64,000 bases of DNA from Coriaria nepalensis (lineage: Eukaryota > Streptophyta > Magnoliopsida > Cucurbitales > Coriariaceae): assembly GCA_027186245.1 (NCBI GenBank), contig CP114489.1, positions 1,495,501 through 1,559,500 of the forward strand. The letters run 5' to 3'. The notes under the pieces are model-generated. The model was not told the origin of the DNA and made no database searches. It saw only the letters and a list, made by a program, of their open reading frames with translations. Position numbers and translations under genes: made by a program. Shown here one piece after another: positions 22,946 to 36,814 of this stretch. Within the stretch, counting starts at the first letter, position 1. The number at the start of each line of letters is the position of its first letter.

Positions 22946-25673
22946 TAACTTCTTTCCATTTTTGGCATGTTTCAGCCATGCTTATTTCTTCTTCAATTTC
23001 AACCGAAATATCTTTTGTTGGATGTAGACAATTTGATATTTTCTATAAATAGTTGAGATTGCTCCCACCATGATTTTTGTATCATTGATCTACGGTTATC
23101 TTTTTGGCACTTCATTAATCATTATGACCTTTTATGATTCTAAGCATACTCCAATTCTTAACCGAATTAAATTATTTATATTTTATTCAGCTGATCAAAA
23201 TTAATTTACTATTCAATTAAAATTAATTATTTAATTAGTCATATTAACTATTTAATATTAATTATTAATTTTAAATACAACTAACTTACATTTATTTTAA
23301 ATAAATAAATCAATCATATATTGAAATGTGGATTGAAAAATTATAACATGAACGTATATAATATGTCTTAGTACGTACGTACATGCGCAAATGTACTTTA
23401 AATCGGATGGGAAGCACGTGTCCTTAGTTGCATGAGCTGGCAGGCAATTATATTACCATTTAATTAAGGTTGTTGACGAAGTTTGTTCTATTAGTTAATG
23501 ATTAGGGTTTTGTCTTTCATAATAGTGACTGACGGTCGATCGATCACGGAGCTGAAGACGTGCAGTATGTACACATGCGGGAGGCACTATTAGAACATGA
23601 TGTATTAATTAATAAGTGATAAAATCGGATTTAACTTCTGAATTAGAATATAATTAATACTGCTAGCTGCTAAACACTTACCTAAGCTATATACGATGGG
23701 CTCTTGTTAGAGGAGAGAGAGAGAACAGTTCCGGCTTATCTGTAAAGTCAAACATGACTTTTTGTCCCAAAACAATAAATTAAAAATAAATTTTTTGTTT
23801 AAAAAAAAAAAAAAAAAGGGTGATTTGAGTGATTTTATGTAGAATAAAGACAGGAAACCTTTTTTTTTTTAAATTTTTTATTATTATAACAATTTTTTAT
23901 TCTTAATGTAAAAAAGAGAAGGAATAGAGTGAAAGCATATGCACATACCAACAACGGCCATGCCCATTCCTATCCCTTCATGGCTCATTAAAAAAAAAAT
24001 TAAAGAAATAGGTAAATCTAGGATGGGCATATTAGTAATTTAGTATATCTATATCTTATATATTTAAAAATAATTAAAATTATTATTTAGACTATTAAAT
24101 TCTGAGAAAGGGGGGAAGGGATATAATATAGATATGTCCATGTATATGATTGAACCCATAGAAAGAGGCTTCTTCACTTCAAGATTTAGACTTATCTGAT
24201 AATATTTTCAATTTCCAACTAACTATTACAATAGTAATTGCAACATAGAACTTGAAAGCATGGACTGACTGCTGGTTTTCATTCTTGTCCCAAAACTAAA
24301 AGCGGTTTTCCACAAACTGCGACGGGTCTGGTTTTTTTTTTTTTTTTGGATTCGCCCACGGGATGCAAAAATATTTATTAATTAATTAAAATATTGTTTT
24401 TTGGTTTTTTGGGCAAAGGTGTATATTATATTACATTACATTACATTATGAAGTTTGTATGTATGTATGTATGTATGTATGTATGTATGTATGTATGTAT
24501 GTATGTATGTATGAATGAATGAATGAATACGTACTTCTAGATTGGACAACTCGATCTGATTAGACAGCTAAAGTTTTTTTTAAATATTGTATAATTTCTC
24601 AACGTGCCTTCAAAATGATAGGGATTCATAAGTTAATAATATTTTTTTTAAGATATTGAAAGACTTGAATCTGAATCTACTCTATAGAGTAGTCACCTAC
24701 TATGCTATACACTCAGTATTTGTTTAGTGGTAGATACGGATTTTTGGTATGATAAGAGTATGATATCATATGATAAAATTAGATAAATAATTTGAGATAA
24801 AACTTCTACGCCGTAAATATATATTATCAATAGATTAATCTAATTTAGCTTAAAATAAAAAGGCAATGATTATTTTTAGATATTCTAAAAAAGTTTTTTT
24901 TTATTATAAATAAATAAAATTTGTATAGGATTAAGGTAATTTGATATCTTTTACTGATCATGATTTTCAGTTTAGCAGGGCATTAAATGTGTCGAATTTT
25001 TAGGGGTGAGTGAAGGGGAAAGAGTCAATATGAACTTCGGTAAAAAAATATGATTATAAAAGGTTAAAATTCTCTTAAAAAAGACAAATGGGCCATAAGT
25101 GTCTAATCATTTTTTTGGCGTGGAAAGCAAATTTTTGGCCAAAATCTATTTACAAAAGTAGAATTTCGGTTGCCTATAAATAAAATGTTCGATTTAAGGA
25201 AAATGACATCATTACTTGATCAACCAATACACACAATAATCAAAATTCTCGGTTCGTCTGATACTTATTTTATCTTTTTTTTTCCTCCGATAATTATATC
25301 TTTTTTTCTTAGATCCAATCTTATGAGTATTATTGAGCCACTGAGTTTTCACCTGAGTGAAAGTCTTGATTTATAATTAAACAAACATGATGTTAAAAAA
25401 TATTTTTAATTTTTTAACACGCCTTTATTTATATCATTACATCTTTTTAAAAATATACAAAAATCTAATTTATATTTTAATAATTTTTTAAAATCATGCA
25501 TCAGTAAAATTTCCCCACATTAATAATTACTTATAATATATAATTATATATTCGAGTCTAAATTATTACATATTTTGAATCTAAGTCTCTATACGCTCTA
25601 TAATATGAAAAACATGATGTAAGAAATTGTGGGCGCCTCAATATACTTTTAGATTGTACGATTAAAGGAAGGA
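22946..25673. other. Gene-poor AT-rich DNA with microsatellites
   Basis: Contains an (ATGT)n microsatellite grading into (GAAT)n at about 24,455-24,527, poly-A and poly-T runs, and GA-rich patches. No ORF resembles a known protein. Confidence 0.5.
24455..24527. repeat. (GTAT)n / (GAAT)n microsatellite
   Basis: About fifteen uninterrupted four-base units of the gtat phase, then four units of gaat. It is likely variable in length. Confidence 0.9.
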
Positions 25674-25773
25674 GATTTTGTTGGTTATGGGAAGGGTATA
25701 ATTGTAATTATGTTTATAATTGGATCATCGATTTTGTTTTGGCCATCATTGTCAAGGGAACAAGATATGATCA
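25674..25773 (+). repeat. Local direct repeat, copy 1
   Basis: About 100 bases match 26,169-26,268 in the same orientation, some 495 bases apart. Shared parts are ttttgttggtt, gaaggg(g)tat, tataattgt(a/g)att, atcatcgattt and gccatcattg. Identity is roughly 80% by eye. Confidence 0.75.
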
Positions 25774-26168
25774 ACTATACTTATCATACATAATGCATAT
25801 TGTACCCACCGGAACTCTTACCAAATCAAAAGTAAAGCGGGTGAAATATGGATAATTAAGTCAATTTAGAGAATTATTTTATAAATACTACTAAAAATTG
25901 GGGGGTTGAAAATGTGAAATCCGATAATGTGAATGGTAGAAAGAGAATATCAGATCAAAATTTATATGCCCATTCATGCTTAATCGTGTATGGTGGAGGC
26001 AGATTAATCATAGCTGGGTTAGCTTTTCTCATATCAACCCTGTGGTGTTTTTGTTTTGATCTCAACGTGGGGTCCACAATGGAGTCCTATAGCCGTTGGA
26101 GGTTAAAATTTCTATTAAAAAAAAAAAAAAAAAAAAAAAATGAAGAATGAGCTATCAAAGCGGCTGAC

Positions 26169-26268
26169 CATTTTTGTTGGTTTTTGGAAGGGGTATTATA
26201 ATTGTGATTATGATTATAATTCGATCATCGATTTGGTTTTAGCCATCATTGAAAAAGATATGATCAAA
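26169..26268 (+). repeat. Local direct repeat, copy 2
   Basis: Partner of 25,674-25,773. The intervening DNA holds a run of about 22 A residues near 26,117-26,139. Confidence 0.75.
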
Positions 26269-29200
26269 TCATAGACAGCAAGTTTTCTTTTATTTATTTT
26301 TTTTTTAATGTTCATTAGTCATAAAAGTAGTTTGGCCAAAAACAAGAGTCATAAAAGTAGACTTATAATAATATATCAGCATGATTACCATATTCTTTTG
26401 AGAACAAATGTAATTATCAGTTCATCTTGGCCATTCTTTCTAATTCCACTACTGTTTGTATCAAAGAGTTGCATCATCGTTTGTTTTTTTTGTTTTTGTT
26501 TTTGTTTTTGTTTTTGTTTTTGGTTTGAAAGGCTACTACTTATCTCCTCATTAAAATTATTGATTTTATTTTCATTATTTTGTCTATTTCATTTATTTTT
26601 AAGGATCGAATCAAACGTTTCGAACCAGCCATATTAATTTCCAATTTGGGATAAATACAAAACCTAACTAACGGACCTATCATATACACATATGCTTGTG
26701 TTTTGCCGAAGCATGAAAATGCTAGCTAGCTAGCTAACTTCAGTTGCTAATTAAATAATCTATCTATTTATTAACTACTTGCAAACAACCAAAAACAACG
26801 AAACACCATTTCCATTAAAACCAACAAAAAAAAAAAAAAAAGACAAGTCGATAGATGTCACTGTCTTGATCAGGGAGTGAAACATTAGATGGGGACACAA
26901 CCTTGTTTTGTTTGTTTTCAATCCTAAGCAAAGATATGGAAGGGGGAAAAATCTACTTTCTTTCTTGTTATAATCATTATAATAACCAAGTTGATCAAAT
27001 CTTTTAAGTACTCCACTGATTAACCCAAAGTATGTGTCTGAGGAGATAGATATGGGGTCTACGTGAATGTCCACTTCAAATATGTCACATTTGAGTATGG
27101 CAAGTTGCTTTATATATACTTTCTCCCTCTTTTATATCAAATACAAAACTAAAATGATGATATAGCTGTAACCAAGTAACGCGAAAGGGAAAAAGAAGAA
27201 GCCAAGTGAAGTGATCCCAATTCAAAAGTACCCAAAAAGTACCACCTCCTTAATCCAACTAATATTGTTATTTTAATAACTTACTATTTTTTTTCTTCTT
27301 CTTTTTCTTCCCTTCCCTTTATGGCTCAAATTCATTTAAAAGTCGGCTATTCGGAAAGATCTATTGATGAAAATTTATACTCGGAAATTATGATATAAAA
27401 ATTAAGTGAGATTACGGACGTACCAAAAATTTAAAGTGAAAATTTAGAGCGATGATTGATGATTTTTCTCGAACTTAAGTCTTTTAGTTATAGGCAAATA
27501 TAAGGGTAAAATAGTCTTCAAATTTCAGCAAATTATTAGATTTCAGGTTGAAAAAGGGACAAGATAAAGATGGCCATGTTCCTATATTGTTTGGAGGAAA
27601 ATTTGATATCTAACGGTCAAATTTTCGGAAAACCACTTCCGAAATCTAACATCCAAGCTAAAAATTATATGTCTTTGTAAACTCCTTTTATTTTGCTTAT
27701 TTTTCAATCTGTTCTATAATTTTTCATAAAAAAATTCACTCAAAACTCTTAGAGTAATTCGAAGAATTCCAATACTCCCTACTTCTGTTATGTAAGAAGA
27801 TAGAAATCATGAAAATTAGAAATCAGAAAATACCTCAAATATTTTCTAATATGATATTTTTTTAATATTTAAACTATTTATTAACATTATATATCCGTGA
27901 TGGCTCGTTTACATGGCACTATTATTATTTACATATGACCTCATTCTCCATTCCTTAAAAGAAGGAAAAAAAAAAAAAAAAAACATTACCGATGAGTTGT
28001 GATTAATATATGCATGGAGACGGAAGAGTGGGAGGTGGTGGAGGCCGGAATAATATGGAATCATCAATCATGCATGGGCACAAAAAGCAATTTTTATTTT
28101 TTTACTCTTTAAAATACTTAATTTTGTTTTATTTTTCCTAATAATAAGCAGAATCGAGTTATAAGGAGTAAAATTATAACCAGAGAAGTTATATATCTCT
28201 TGGATTTAGAACCACGAAAAAATATGAGATCAGAAGTGATCCAAAATGAAACAATAATGAAGTCTCGATTGATTAATTAGTACATGCATACATAACATAC
28301 ATAACATACATGCATGGGCTTTGATTTTGCTTGCAGTATGATATTTTTTTGCAGGATTTTTTCATCAGTTTCGTCACTCTCCTCTGATTGTCTTATAATG
28401 AAACAGTTTCACATCATAAATGGAAATGGCAGAATTTTGTGTGTATATCGGGAGGAGCATGCTACAGGCAGGTGCTTTGCTGTTGTACATGTCTCCCCTC
28501 GTTTTGGTCGTTGATCAATAAAATATTTTCGATCGGGTTCTCTTCCCAATAAATATCATCTGTTATTGATATGGATATTTATTTTTATTTTATCTCATTT
28601 TTTATTTATTTATTTTTATTTAATGGGTTGCCCCAAATATATATATATATATATATATATATAATCCATATAAAAGAATTTCATATACTTGATATTCAAC
28701 ACATTTGTTTTATAAAGGAAGTAATTTAGTTCAAGATTAATTACATGTTTCGAATTAATCATAGTTTACTAATTAAAATATATCACATCAATTAAAATAA
28801 CAAATTTATTATCTATTTGTTATATTATTATATCTTTAGGGTTGCACAATCGACTTCTATATATGATTATGACTTATGAGCTTTGAAATGTATTAAAGTT
28901 TTTCAAAACATGTAGCTATATTGAATATTCAATGCTCATTGTCTCCTTCGAACCCACCATTGAAATCAAGCTAAGCGCCATGCATGTAATCATGAAAATC
29001 TCTCTCTCTCTCTCTCTGTATATATCTATATATATCTATATATATATATATATAAATATATATATACATCTATATATATGAGAAACATTTAGCAAACAAA
29101 AGAGAAATATACTTACGTAGTTACGTATATAAATACTTAGTCAAACATTTAAAAGGAAAAAAAGATCACGCTAAGATTATTATTATAAAGATCATAAGTA

Positions 29201-32150
29201 GCTAGCGTCAAGGGTGGATACCATTTGGAGGAAATGGAAGCTACCAAATTTGTCAACGACTTTTAAACCAGCTAGGATTGATAGTCCGAAGAAGTTGACT
29301 ATTTGCTGGAGTATAAATGCATGAACATAGATAGATAGACAGCATCAGCATGCAGGCAGGCATGGATTGATTAAAAACATCTTGAATATTATTCAATTTA
29401 GGCTTTTACTAGGAAGACACACTTGTGACGGTCTCCTTCAAAAAAAAAAAAAAAAAATGGTGTTGACTTTGCCTCTTATCGATTTTTTTTTAAAGTGATC
29501 ATGATATTATTTCGTTAGTTTAAATACGTGGTGTTTGTATAGTTTATTAATAATCAAAATCAAAATCAAACTAAACATATCCGTAGTGATCGTTCCGGTG
29601 ACAAGTACCCTCATTTAATTTTGAGAGGTTTTGAGTTAAGAGTCATTAAGGGGGAAGATAGAACATTTTCAAATCATAAGGTGAGAAACTAAGACACATA
29701 TATATGCTTACACCTAATTCAATGGTGGACTGCCACATTATCTAGAATATGAATTTTCCACGTACCTTCTTTGTATTGACACGTAGTCCCAAAAAAAAAA
29801 ATAAAAAAGAATCAACAACTTAATTTGATCATCACTGTCATGATCTGGAGCTTTTAATGGAGACTCTGTGGGTAGGAAAGCCACGTTGAATTCCGTTTTT
29901 CCACTTTTTTTTTTTATTATTATTGCATCTCCATAAATGCATAAAGCTGCATCTAATGATTGACATCATCAAGCATACTTTTTTTTCTCTGCTTAATCAA
30001 TCCGGAAAATGTGAAGAAAGTCTTCCCTTCCCCCCTTATCTAAAAAGCTTTATATTCTCATGTTATCTATCTCTTACAATAACAGCAACTAGCAATAGAC
30101 CTGATCTTGTTTTGTTAGGAGGGAGCCAGACAGAGAGAGAGAGAGATGAAAGAGGCTTCTTGCCAACTTTCCGAACCTAAGCACGTATAGTTTGGATTTC
30201 TAGAGTTTGAATTTGTTGGGGAATTGATTATCTGGTCTCTTTGCGTACCCTATTAATGTTTTTTCTTGACAAAAATGTTGGACACGCGGACAGTCATAGA
30301 TTCTATGTTCCATAGCATTCGGTACAGAGATGGTCATACATTTCTCGTCCATGTTATGTATTGAAATTAGCATAAAGATGAAAGATACGTTTTGTATGGT
30401 TTGAAGCTATCCTCTGAATAGTGATTTCTTTTCGAGTGATCGGCTAATGTTAAAAAGTATTCATATGAATGCATTATATGTTGGATTACTTACTAAATTT
30501 TTTGGACTATTTTGATTATATGTCCAATCTACCAAACAATGCAAATTTCGTGTCACTTGTCTCTTTCTCAATTCTTTGCTTATTACAGGCACTTTTTTTT
30601 TGGGGGGGGGGGGGCCAAATACATGCAGATATGGTTGGCTTCTGGCTTCACACCAACTAAGTTGTGTGAGAATGAGAAGAGGATGAGTGGTAATGTCAGT
30701 ATGAGACTAGCTAGTAGAGCACATGATAGCTAAATTAATCCATGCTTGAAAGAAGGTCATGTTAAATTTATGATCTAGAATTATCAATGGAATTAGGGTT
30801 TTGTTTTTTTTCTTTTTTAATCATATTACGATCAATATTTCAGATCGACAATATCATTCATATTTCGTAAGTCTAATCCAAATTATTAATATATATAGTA
30901 ATACCTCGATAAAATAATAATTTTTTAAATCAAAACTTAAGAGTAATATATTAAATTTTCTCGATAATTTAATATTTCATTAAATTAATAGATTTTTTTG
31001 ATTTGAATAATATTAATCGTAAAGAAAAAGGAAAACTTAATATAATTTCCATCATAAACATCATCTTAGTTGATATTATTGAAAAGAGACTCGAAGATTC
31101 TCTTATCGCTTTATTATTCAAATTATTTTGGTCAAATATTTTACAAATTTTGACTTTCATGCAATCCTTACAAAGAGATAGACTATTCAAATTAAATATC
31201 CGATTTTCAAACCATATTTAACTTGAGTAATTAAATTGATCTTAATTTAGTCAATAAACAATCAGAGATTTAGAGTTACCAAAAGTCAACCTTATTCTAG
31301 TTTCCGTACATGCGATATTGAAAGAAAAAAAATATATATATATAACAAATAATGTAAGTTTCTGTACATGTGATTTAGGGTATGTTTAGTAACGTCTTAT
31401 ACAAATTATTTCTTACATTGACATGAAAATAAGTATGGACAAAATGTAAGTTCTTACTAAAAGTTTTCAAGAACTTATTTTTTACAAATTTTAGATCGGT
31501 TTATTAGATTATAGGACCAAGTTTTCACCACCACACGAAGTTCTTATAAGGAAAAAGTTAAGACAAACTCATCAACAATGTGTAAGCACTCAATTAGCAT
31601 ATACAACAAAGAGTGGGTTTGGCAAAGATCACCTTCTACTTGTAGTGATATTTCTTTACAATTTCTTATGACTACCGGAACTATATTATTATAAATATAA
31701 ATATAACTATATCTTTTGTGTATGCATTGCATGGATATAGACTACTTGTCATTATAAAACAAATAGGTAAATCAACTTCACTAATAACATGTTGCATGCA
31801 CCACTTTGCAAGTTTGGCAAAAAAAGTAAGTGGGATCTTAAACGAGGAACCTTTAAATAAATCAAATTAAAGTAATATTAAATCTAATTAGACATCTTAA
31901 TCGAATATTAACTTTATCATAATTAGAATCAGTATTATCATAAATTATATGATAATAATATTTATGATTATAATAAAATTTAATTTAGTATATGAAAATA
32001 TACATATACAAAAGTTTATAATATTTATGTATTATTTTTATCAAATTTTAATTATTATATCAATTTTTCTTAAAATTTAATTATTATTATTTAAAAATAT
32101 TTAAGATTTCTAAATTTTAGAGATTAAATCCAAATCTCATATACTACTAT
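26269..32150. other. Gene-poor AT-rich DNA upstream of CYP707A
   Basis: Nothing protein-coding was recognised in nearly 6 kb. Simple repeats include (gttttt)n at about 26,481-26,522, (TA)n at 28,637-28,662, (CT)n grading to (TA)n at 28,999-29,080, and a run of 12 G residues at about 30,602-30,613. Scattered poly-A tracts (for example 29,440-29,457) could be worn retroposon tails, but no bodies are recognisable. Confidence 0.5.
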
Positions 32151-32177
32151 GAAAACACAAAACGGTGAATCATCGGT

Positions 32178-32779
32178 TATATAAAGGCAGTGTGTGGCCT
32201 TAGTGGTCCTTTTGTCTTTCCCAAAGGGCCCTTTCTCTACTCTTATCTTTTCTTCCTCTGTTTTTCAATTCGCAGGGTCAACTAAAATGTATCGAGAAGC
32301 CAAAAGAGCGGACTTTGGTTTGCTCCCCCACACGCTCTCTTTCTGTCCCCTTTTCTTCTGACACGTGCTCCCTGCGTCCCTTTCCTTCCCATTTTTCTTC
32401 CTCCCAAACAAGAAATAAACTACCAAAAATAAAATTAAAGAAATCTAAAGAGAAAAAAAAAAATAGAAGGAAATTTGAAAAATGAGCTGGAGGCCAGGGA
32501 GATTCCGTGTGTGGGAATCGAGCTGGAAATGAAAGGCAATTCCTCCCTATTCTTTGCCTTCCCTCCCTCCCTCCCTCCCTCCTCATCACTTTCTCTCCAT
32601 CTTCGTTTTCTCTAACCCCTGACCACAAAGCAGCCTATAAGTACACCTTGTACCTCACTTGTTTTCTTCACACTTTCCTTTCCCCTCTTTTTGTTTTCAT
32701 AATACACTTGCCATTCCTCCTCCTCCTAACTAACTCCTCCTCACACGAATACGGTTCAATCCCAAAAGCTAGAACCGTT
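32178..32779 (+). promoter_or_regulatory. CYP707A upstream region with a G-box
   Basis: A TATATAAA box lies at 32,178-32,185 and a second weaker cctataagta at about 32,633. A perfect G-box CACGTG in the context gacacgtgctc sits at 32,362-32,367; this is the core of ABA-responsive elements. A (CCCT)n repeat follows at about 32,558-32,582. Which TATA-like box is used cannot be told. An ABRE would fit the known ABA induction of CYP707A genes. Confidence 0.5.
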
Positions 32780-34930
32780 ATGGAATTCACTCTCACCACC
32801 TCATTCTTCTTCTTCTCTGGAATTCTTTTCCTTATCTTTCCCATCCATTTTCTTGTCAAATTATTCACTGCCAAACGCCAGAAGAAACTATTACTCCCGC
32901 CCGGTACCATGGGCTGGCCTTATATAGGCGAAACCTTTCAGCTCTACTCTCAAAATCCAAATGTTTTCTTTGCTTCCAAACAGAAAAGGTGCATAAGACT
33001 AATTCCTCTGTTTCTAACTCTGTTTTGTCATTAACTAAATGCTTGATTTTTCTAACTGGGTTTCTTTTTTTGTTTTCCTGAATTTGATCAGATATGGGTC
33101 AATCTTCAAGACACACATATTGGGTTGTCCCTGTGTGATGATTTCAAGCCCTGAAGCGGCAAAATTTGTGCTTGTTACAAGAGCTCACCTCTTCAAGCCG
33201 ACGTTTCCTGCAAGCAAAGAAAGAATGTTGGGAAAACAGGCCATTTTCTTTCATCAAGGAGATTACCACTCCAAACTGAGAAAGCTTGTTCTTCGTGCTT
33301 TCATGCCCGAATCTATCAAAAACATAGTGCCTAGCATCGAATCAATCGCCAAACAGTCTCTAAAATCATGGGAAGATCGTCAAATCAACACCTTCCAAGA
33401 AATGAAAACGGTACAACAAAGCTCACTTTTATCACTTCAAATATAAAACAGAGCAATAATAAACCAGAATACTCTGTTTTGCTCTGTTTTTATCTAACTT
33501 ATCTTTTTTTCTTATCCAGTACTCATTCAATGTAGCATTGCTCTCAATATTTGGAAAGGACGAGGTACTTTACCGAGAGGATCTAAAGCGATGCTACTAT
33601 ATTCTCGAAAAAGGGTACAATTCAATGCCAATAAATCTACCCGGAACACTCTTTCACAAATCGATGAAAGCAAGGAAAGAGCTAGGTCAGATCTTGGCCA
33701 AAATCCTATCAACTAGACGGCAAATGAAACACGACCATAAAGACTTGCTTGGATCTCTCATGAGCGATAAAGAAAGCCTCACCGATGAACAAATCGCAGA
33801 TAACATTATTGGAATCATATTTGCTGCTCGAGACACGACAGCAAGTCTACTAACATGGATCATTAAGTTCCTCGGACAAAACAAAAAAGTCCTTGAAGCA
33901 GTCACTGTAAGAATGAAAACAAATTTTTTTTTCTTTTTGTTGTAGCAAGTTTCTAAACTTTCTTAGTTACCAGACACTAAAGTTCCGAAAATTTTGTTCT
34001 GTTGTGAAATTTTCACAGTTAGAGCAAGAGAAGGTGATGGGGAATAAAGAAAATGGAGAAGACAGAGTTCTTACGTGGGCAGATACTAAAAATATGCCAA
34101 TTACGTCAAGAGTGATTCAAGAAACACTTAGAGTGGCCTCAATTTTGTCTTTTACTTTCAGAGAAGCTGTAGAAGATGTTGAATATGAAGGTCTGTTTTT
34201 CTCTTCAATATTCCGATTTAATTCCTTAGTCAAAAAGGTTTCTTTTTCTTTACAACTAGTTTTATATTCTATTCAATCTTACACAATACTTTCCCGGGAA
34301 AAACTTATATCCAGGGTATCTTATACCAAAAGGGTGGAAAGTTTTACCACTGTTCAGAAACATACATCATAGCCCAGAAATCTTTCCCGAGCCTGAGAAG
34401 TTTGATCCATCAAGATTTGAGGTAAATAGTTGTTTATGGTCAAAACCAATCAGATAACGACACCTCAACTGTTGCTATCACATTAATATATATGTAAGAA
34501 AAAACAGTTGGGAGTGGCATAATCTGGTTTTCCTATAATACTGGAATTAAAATTTTAATTAAAAAAGAATAATCAAATTTTGGGATTAACAGGTGGCGCC
34601 GAAACCCAACACATACATGCCATTTGGCAACGGGACCCATGCGTGCCCGGGCAATGAGTTGGCGAAGGTGGAGATGCTAGTCCTTCTCCATCATTTAACC
34701 ACAAAGTACAGGTAGTTAGAACTTACTAAAAACCAATCTCTTGAGTTTTTTTTTTTTTGTTTTTCCTTCACTTGATAGAGAAGGTTTAGAGGTAGCTTTT
34801 AAAAAGGGTTTTGTTTATGTGTGTTTTTTGGTGCAGGTGGTCTATGGTGGGAGAGCAGGATGGGATTCAATATGCACCTTTTCCACTCCCCCAAAACGGA
34901 TTGCCCATTACTTTCTCTCCGAAGCCATAA
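32780..34930 (+). CDS. CYP707A: Abscisic acid 8'-hydroxylase, CYP707A family
   Basis: Seven exons (32780-32988, 33092-33410, 33520-33906, 34019-34190, 34315-34421, 34593-34711, 34837-34930) encode 468 residues, a normal length for the family. An N-terminal membrane anchor (residues about 6-28) is followed by a Pro-rich hinge [20 protein letters not shown]. The I-helix oxygen-activation motif is AARDTT (278-283), the K-helix EXXR is ETLR (340-343), and the haem loop [11 protein letters not shown] has its Cys at 416. [20 protein letters not shown] and [19 protein letters not shown] are family hallmarks. The enzyme is an ER-bound monooxygenase that hydroxylates ABA at C-8', the main route of ABA breakdown in seeds and drought recovery. 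The start is the first in-frame ATG before the hydrophobic anchor. Confidence 0.95.
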
Positions 34931-36810
34931 AACAGATATTTATTATTAAAATTAAAATTAAAATTAAAAAAAAAAGAAAAAAAAAAGACAAGTAGTGTCA
35001 CCTTTTTTGTCACATTAAAACTTTCTAAAAATAGAAAGTTACTCGAGGGAATTGGTTTCCTCCCAAACAGGACCCTAATGATTGAAGACAGAGAAAGAGC
35101 ATGAAAACAAAATCTCAGAGAAGGGAAAGAAAAAGAGAGAGGGGACTCTCTGCTGCTTTCCTTTTCGGGTAAAGGACATGAGTTCTGAAAAGGGAAGGAA
35201 AACTCTGAGACAGAGATAATAAATAGTACGAAAGAAAAAAGAGGTAAGAGCCAACTGTACAGAAAGGAAAGAGATTCCATTTCCATACATGAAAAACAGA
35301 GTTTAAATTCAGCAGCAAGCAAGCATTTCAAGGCTTTATTTTTTATTCTTATTTTTAGATTTTAATTTTATTTCTAAGAGCTAGGAAAAAGTCCTTAGTT
35401 CTTAGAAGGATAACAAATATATATTTATGTAGTTAAATATTGTATAATGTTCTTGCTTGTAATTCATCAAATTTCCTTAAGGCCTGCAAATTCAATGAAA
35501 ATTCTCTTACTTTTTAAGAATTTTTTTACCTTTCTTCATCAACTTCTCCAACCAGAGATATGAAAAAAAAAAAAATAAAAAAAAAAAATCAAAGCATAGT
35601 CATAAGACGGTGGTAGAGTTGTCATAACTCATGAAATATATATTTTATTTTTGGGTTATAAAAAATAAAATATTATAGTTGCCAGTTGGGGAAAAGAAAT
35701 TCTATAATCAACAACGTGCAAAGCAATTCTTTTATGACTTCATAAACTTCCAAAACTTGAACAAGATGTGCGGTAAGCACATAAAAATCATACCCAATTG
35801 GCGTTCAGTATATGATATGACCAGAGTTCAAACTGAAGTTCAATAATGCTAAAATCCTGTTTAAATTCAAAGGATCTAGTTTAGAGTCAAGAGCAACAAG
35901 TTCGTACCTACTATCCAGATTTCGATTAACTTAAGACTCGAGTTTGAACTACAACGCTACTGAAATACTTGAGGTTTTAAAAAGTCAAAAAAAATATATA
36001 GGACTCTTCTAAAAGTCAATTCCAACAATACTGGAGAATAGTTCGTACACATGTGTCCTATGCAGATCGCTAGCATTAATTAATCAAACCCAACAATGCT
36101 GACTTAATTAATGTTCTGCCCCTGATGTTACAATTAGCACGTGTACTCTCTCATTTACTTACAGTGCATGCATTTGACCTGGCTGGGGGGGAAGCGTTTT
36201 GTTTTGGCAAAATCACTTTGAATTTAAAAATAATTAAGTATATTTTTATTGTTATTATAATTAATTAATTAAATTTTATTTCAATCAATTTATTATTATT
36301 ATTCCAATCTTGTGGATATATTAAAGACTACAAATTACACTTCAAATATTAAACTAAATTGATTTTAATAACTAACTTTGATCTTATTCCAATCAAATTA
36401 TAGATCAGATCAGATCGACGTCTATTTGGTTTAAGAGATGTTTTGTCTGATAAGTTCGAAGTTTAAACTTAGTTTTAGCCAAGTTTTAGGTAGTAATATT
36501 TTCTCAACCCTAAAGCCAACGTAATAACTTCTGTGATTTCCTGGTAAGACTTCTTTTCTATTAAATATTTAATATTTAATCGTTAGACTTCTTTTCTATG
36601 CATAATGTCCTATCTCAAAAAGAGATAGAACATGAATTCTTAATCGTTAGCGGTAGCCTAGGAGTTAAATAAGAAACTAGTACAATGCTAATAATTAAGA
36701 TATTCCAAATTAGCCTGAATACACCTGATAATGACAAAAAAAATAACAAAACAAAAAAATGTGTACTACTTCTGCTATATGTGATTTGTGCAAGTGTGAC
36801 CATATGATGC
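34931..36810. other. CYP707A 3' UTR and intergenic DNA
   Basis: AT-rich with purine-rich tracts (34,960-35,250). A short direct repeat, agacttcttttctat, occurs at 36,547 and 36,585. No gene is recognised on either strand. Confidence 0.5.
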
Positions 36811-36814
36811 ATGA

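Noticed and set aside
26481..26637. ORF with repeated Cys-Phe residues as a cysteine-rich peptide
   Set aside because: The residues come from a (gttttt)n microsatellite; there is no signal peptide or homologue.
28999..29080. A CRISPR-like or tandem-gene array in the (CT)n/(TA)n region
   Set aside because: It is ordinary plant microsatellite sequence with no spacers or units longer than a few bases.
32507..32779. An upstream in-frame start extending the CYP707A protein by about 90 residues
   Set aside because: The extension is low-complexity leader sequence; family members begin just before the hydrophobic anchor at 32,780.
34867..35331. Minus-strand ORF of 154 codons behind CYP707A
   Set aside because: Phe/Ser/Leu-rich translation of a purine-rich 3' UTR overlapping the last CYP707A exon; no domain.
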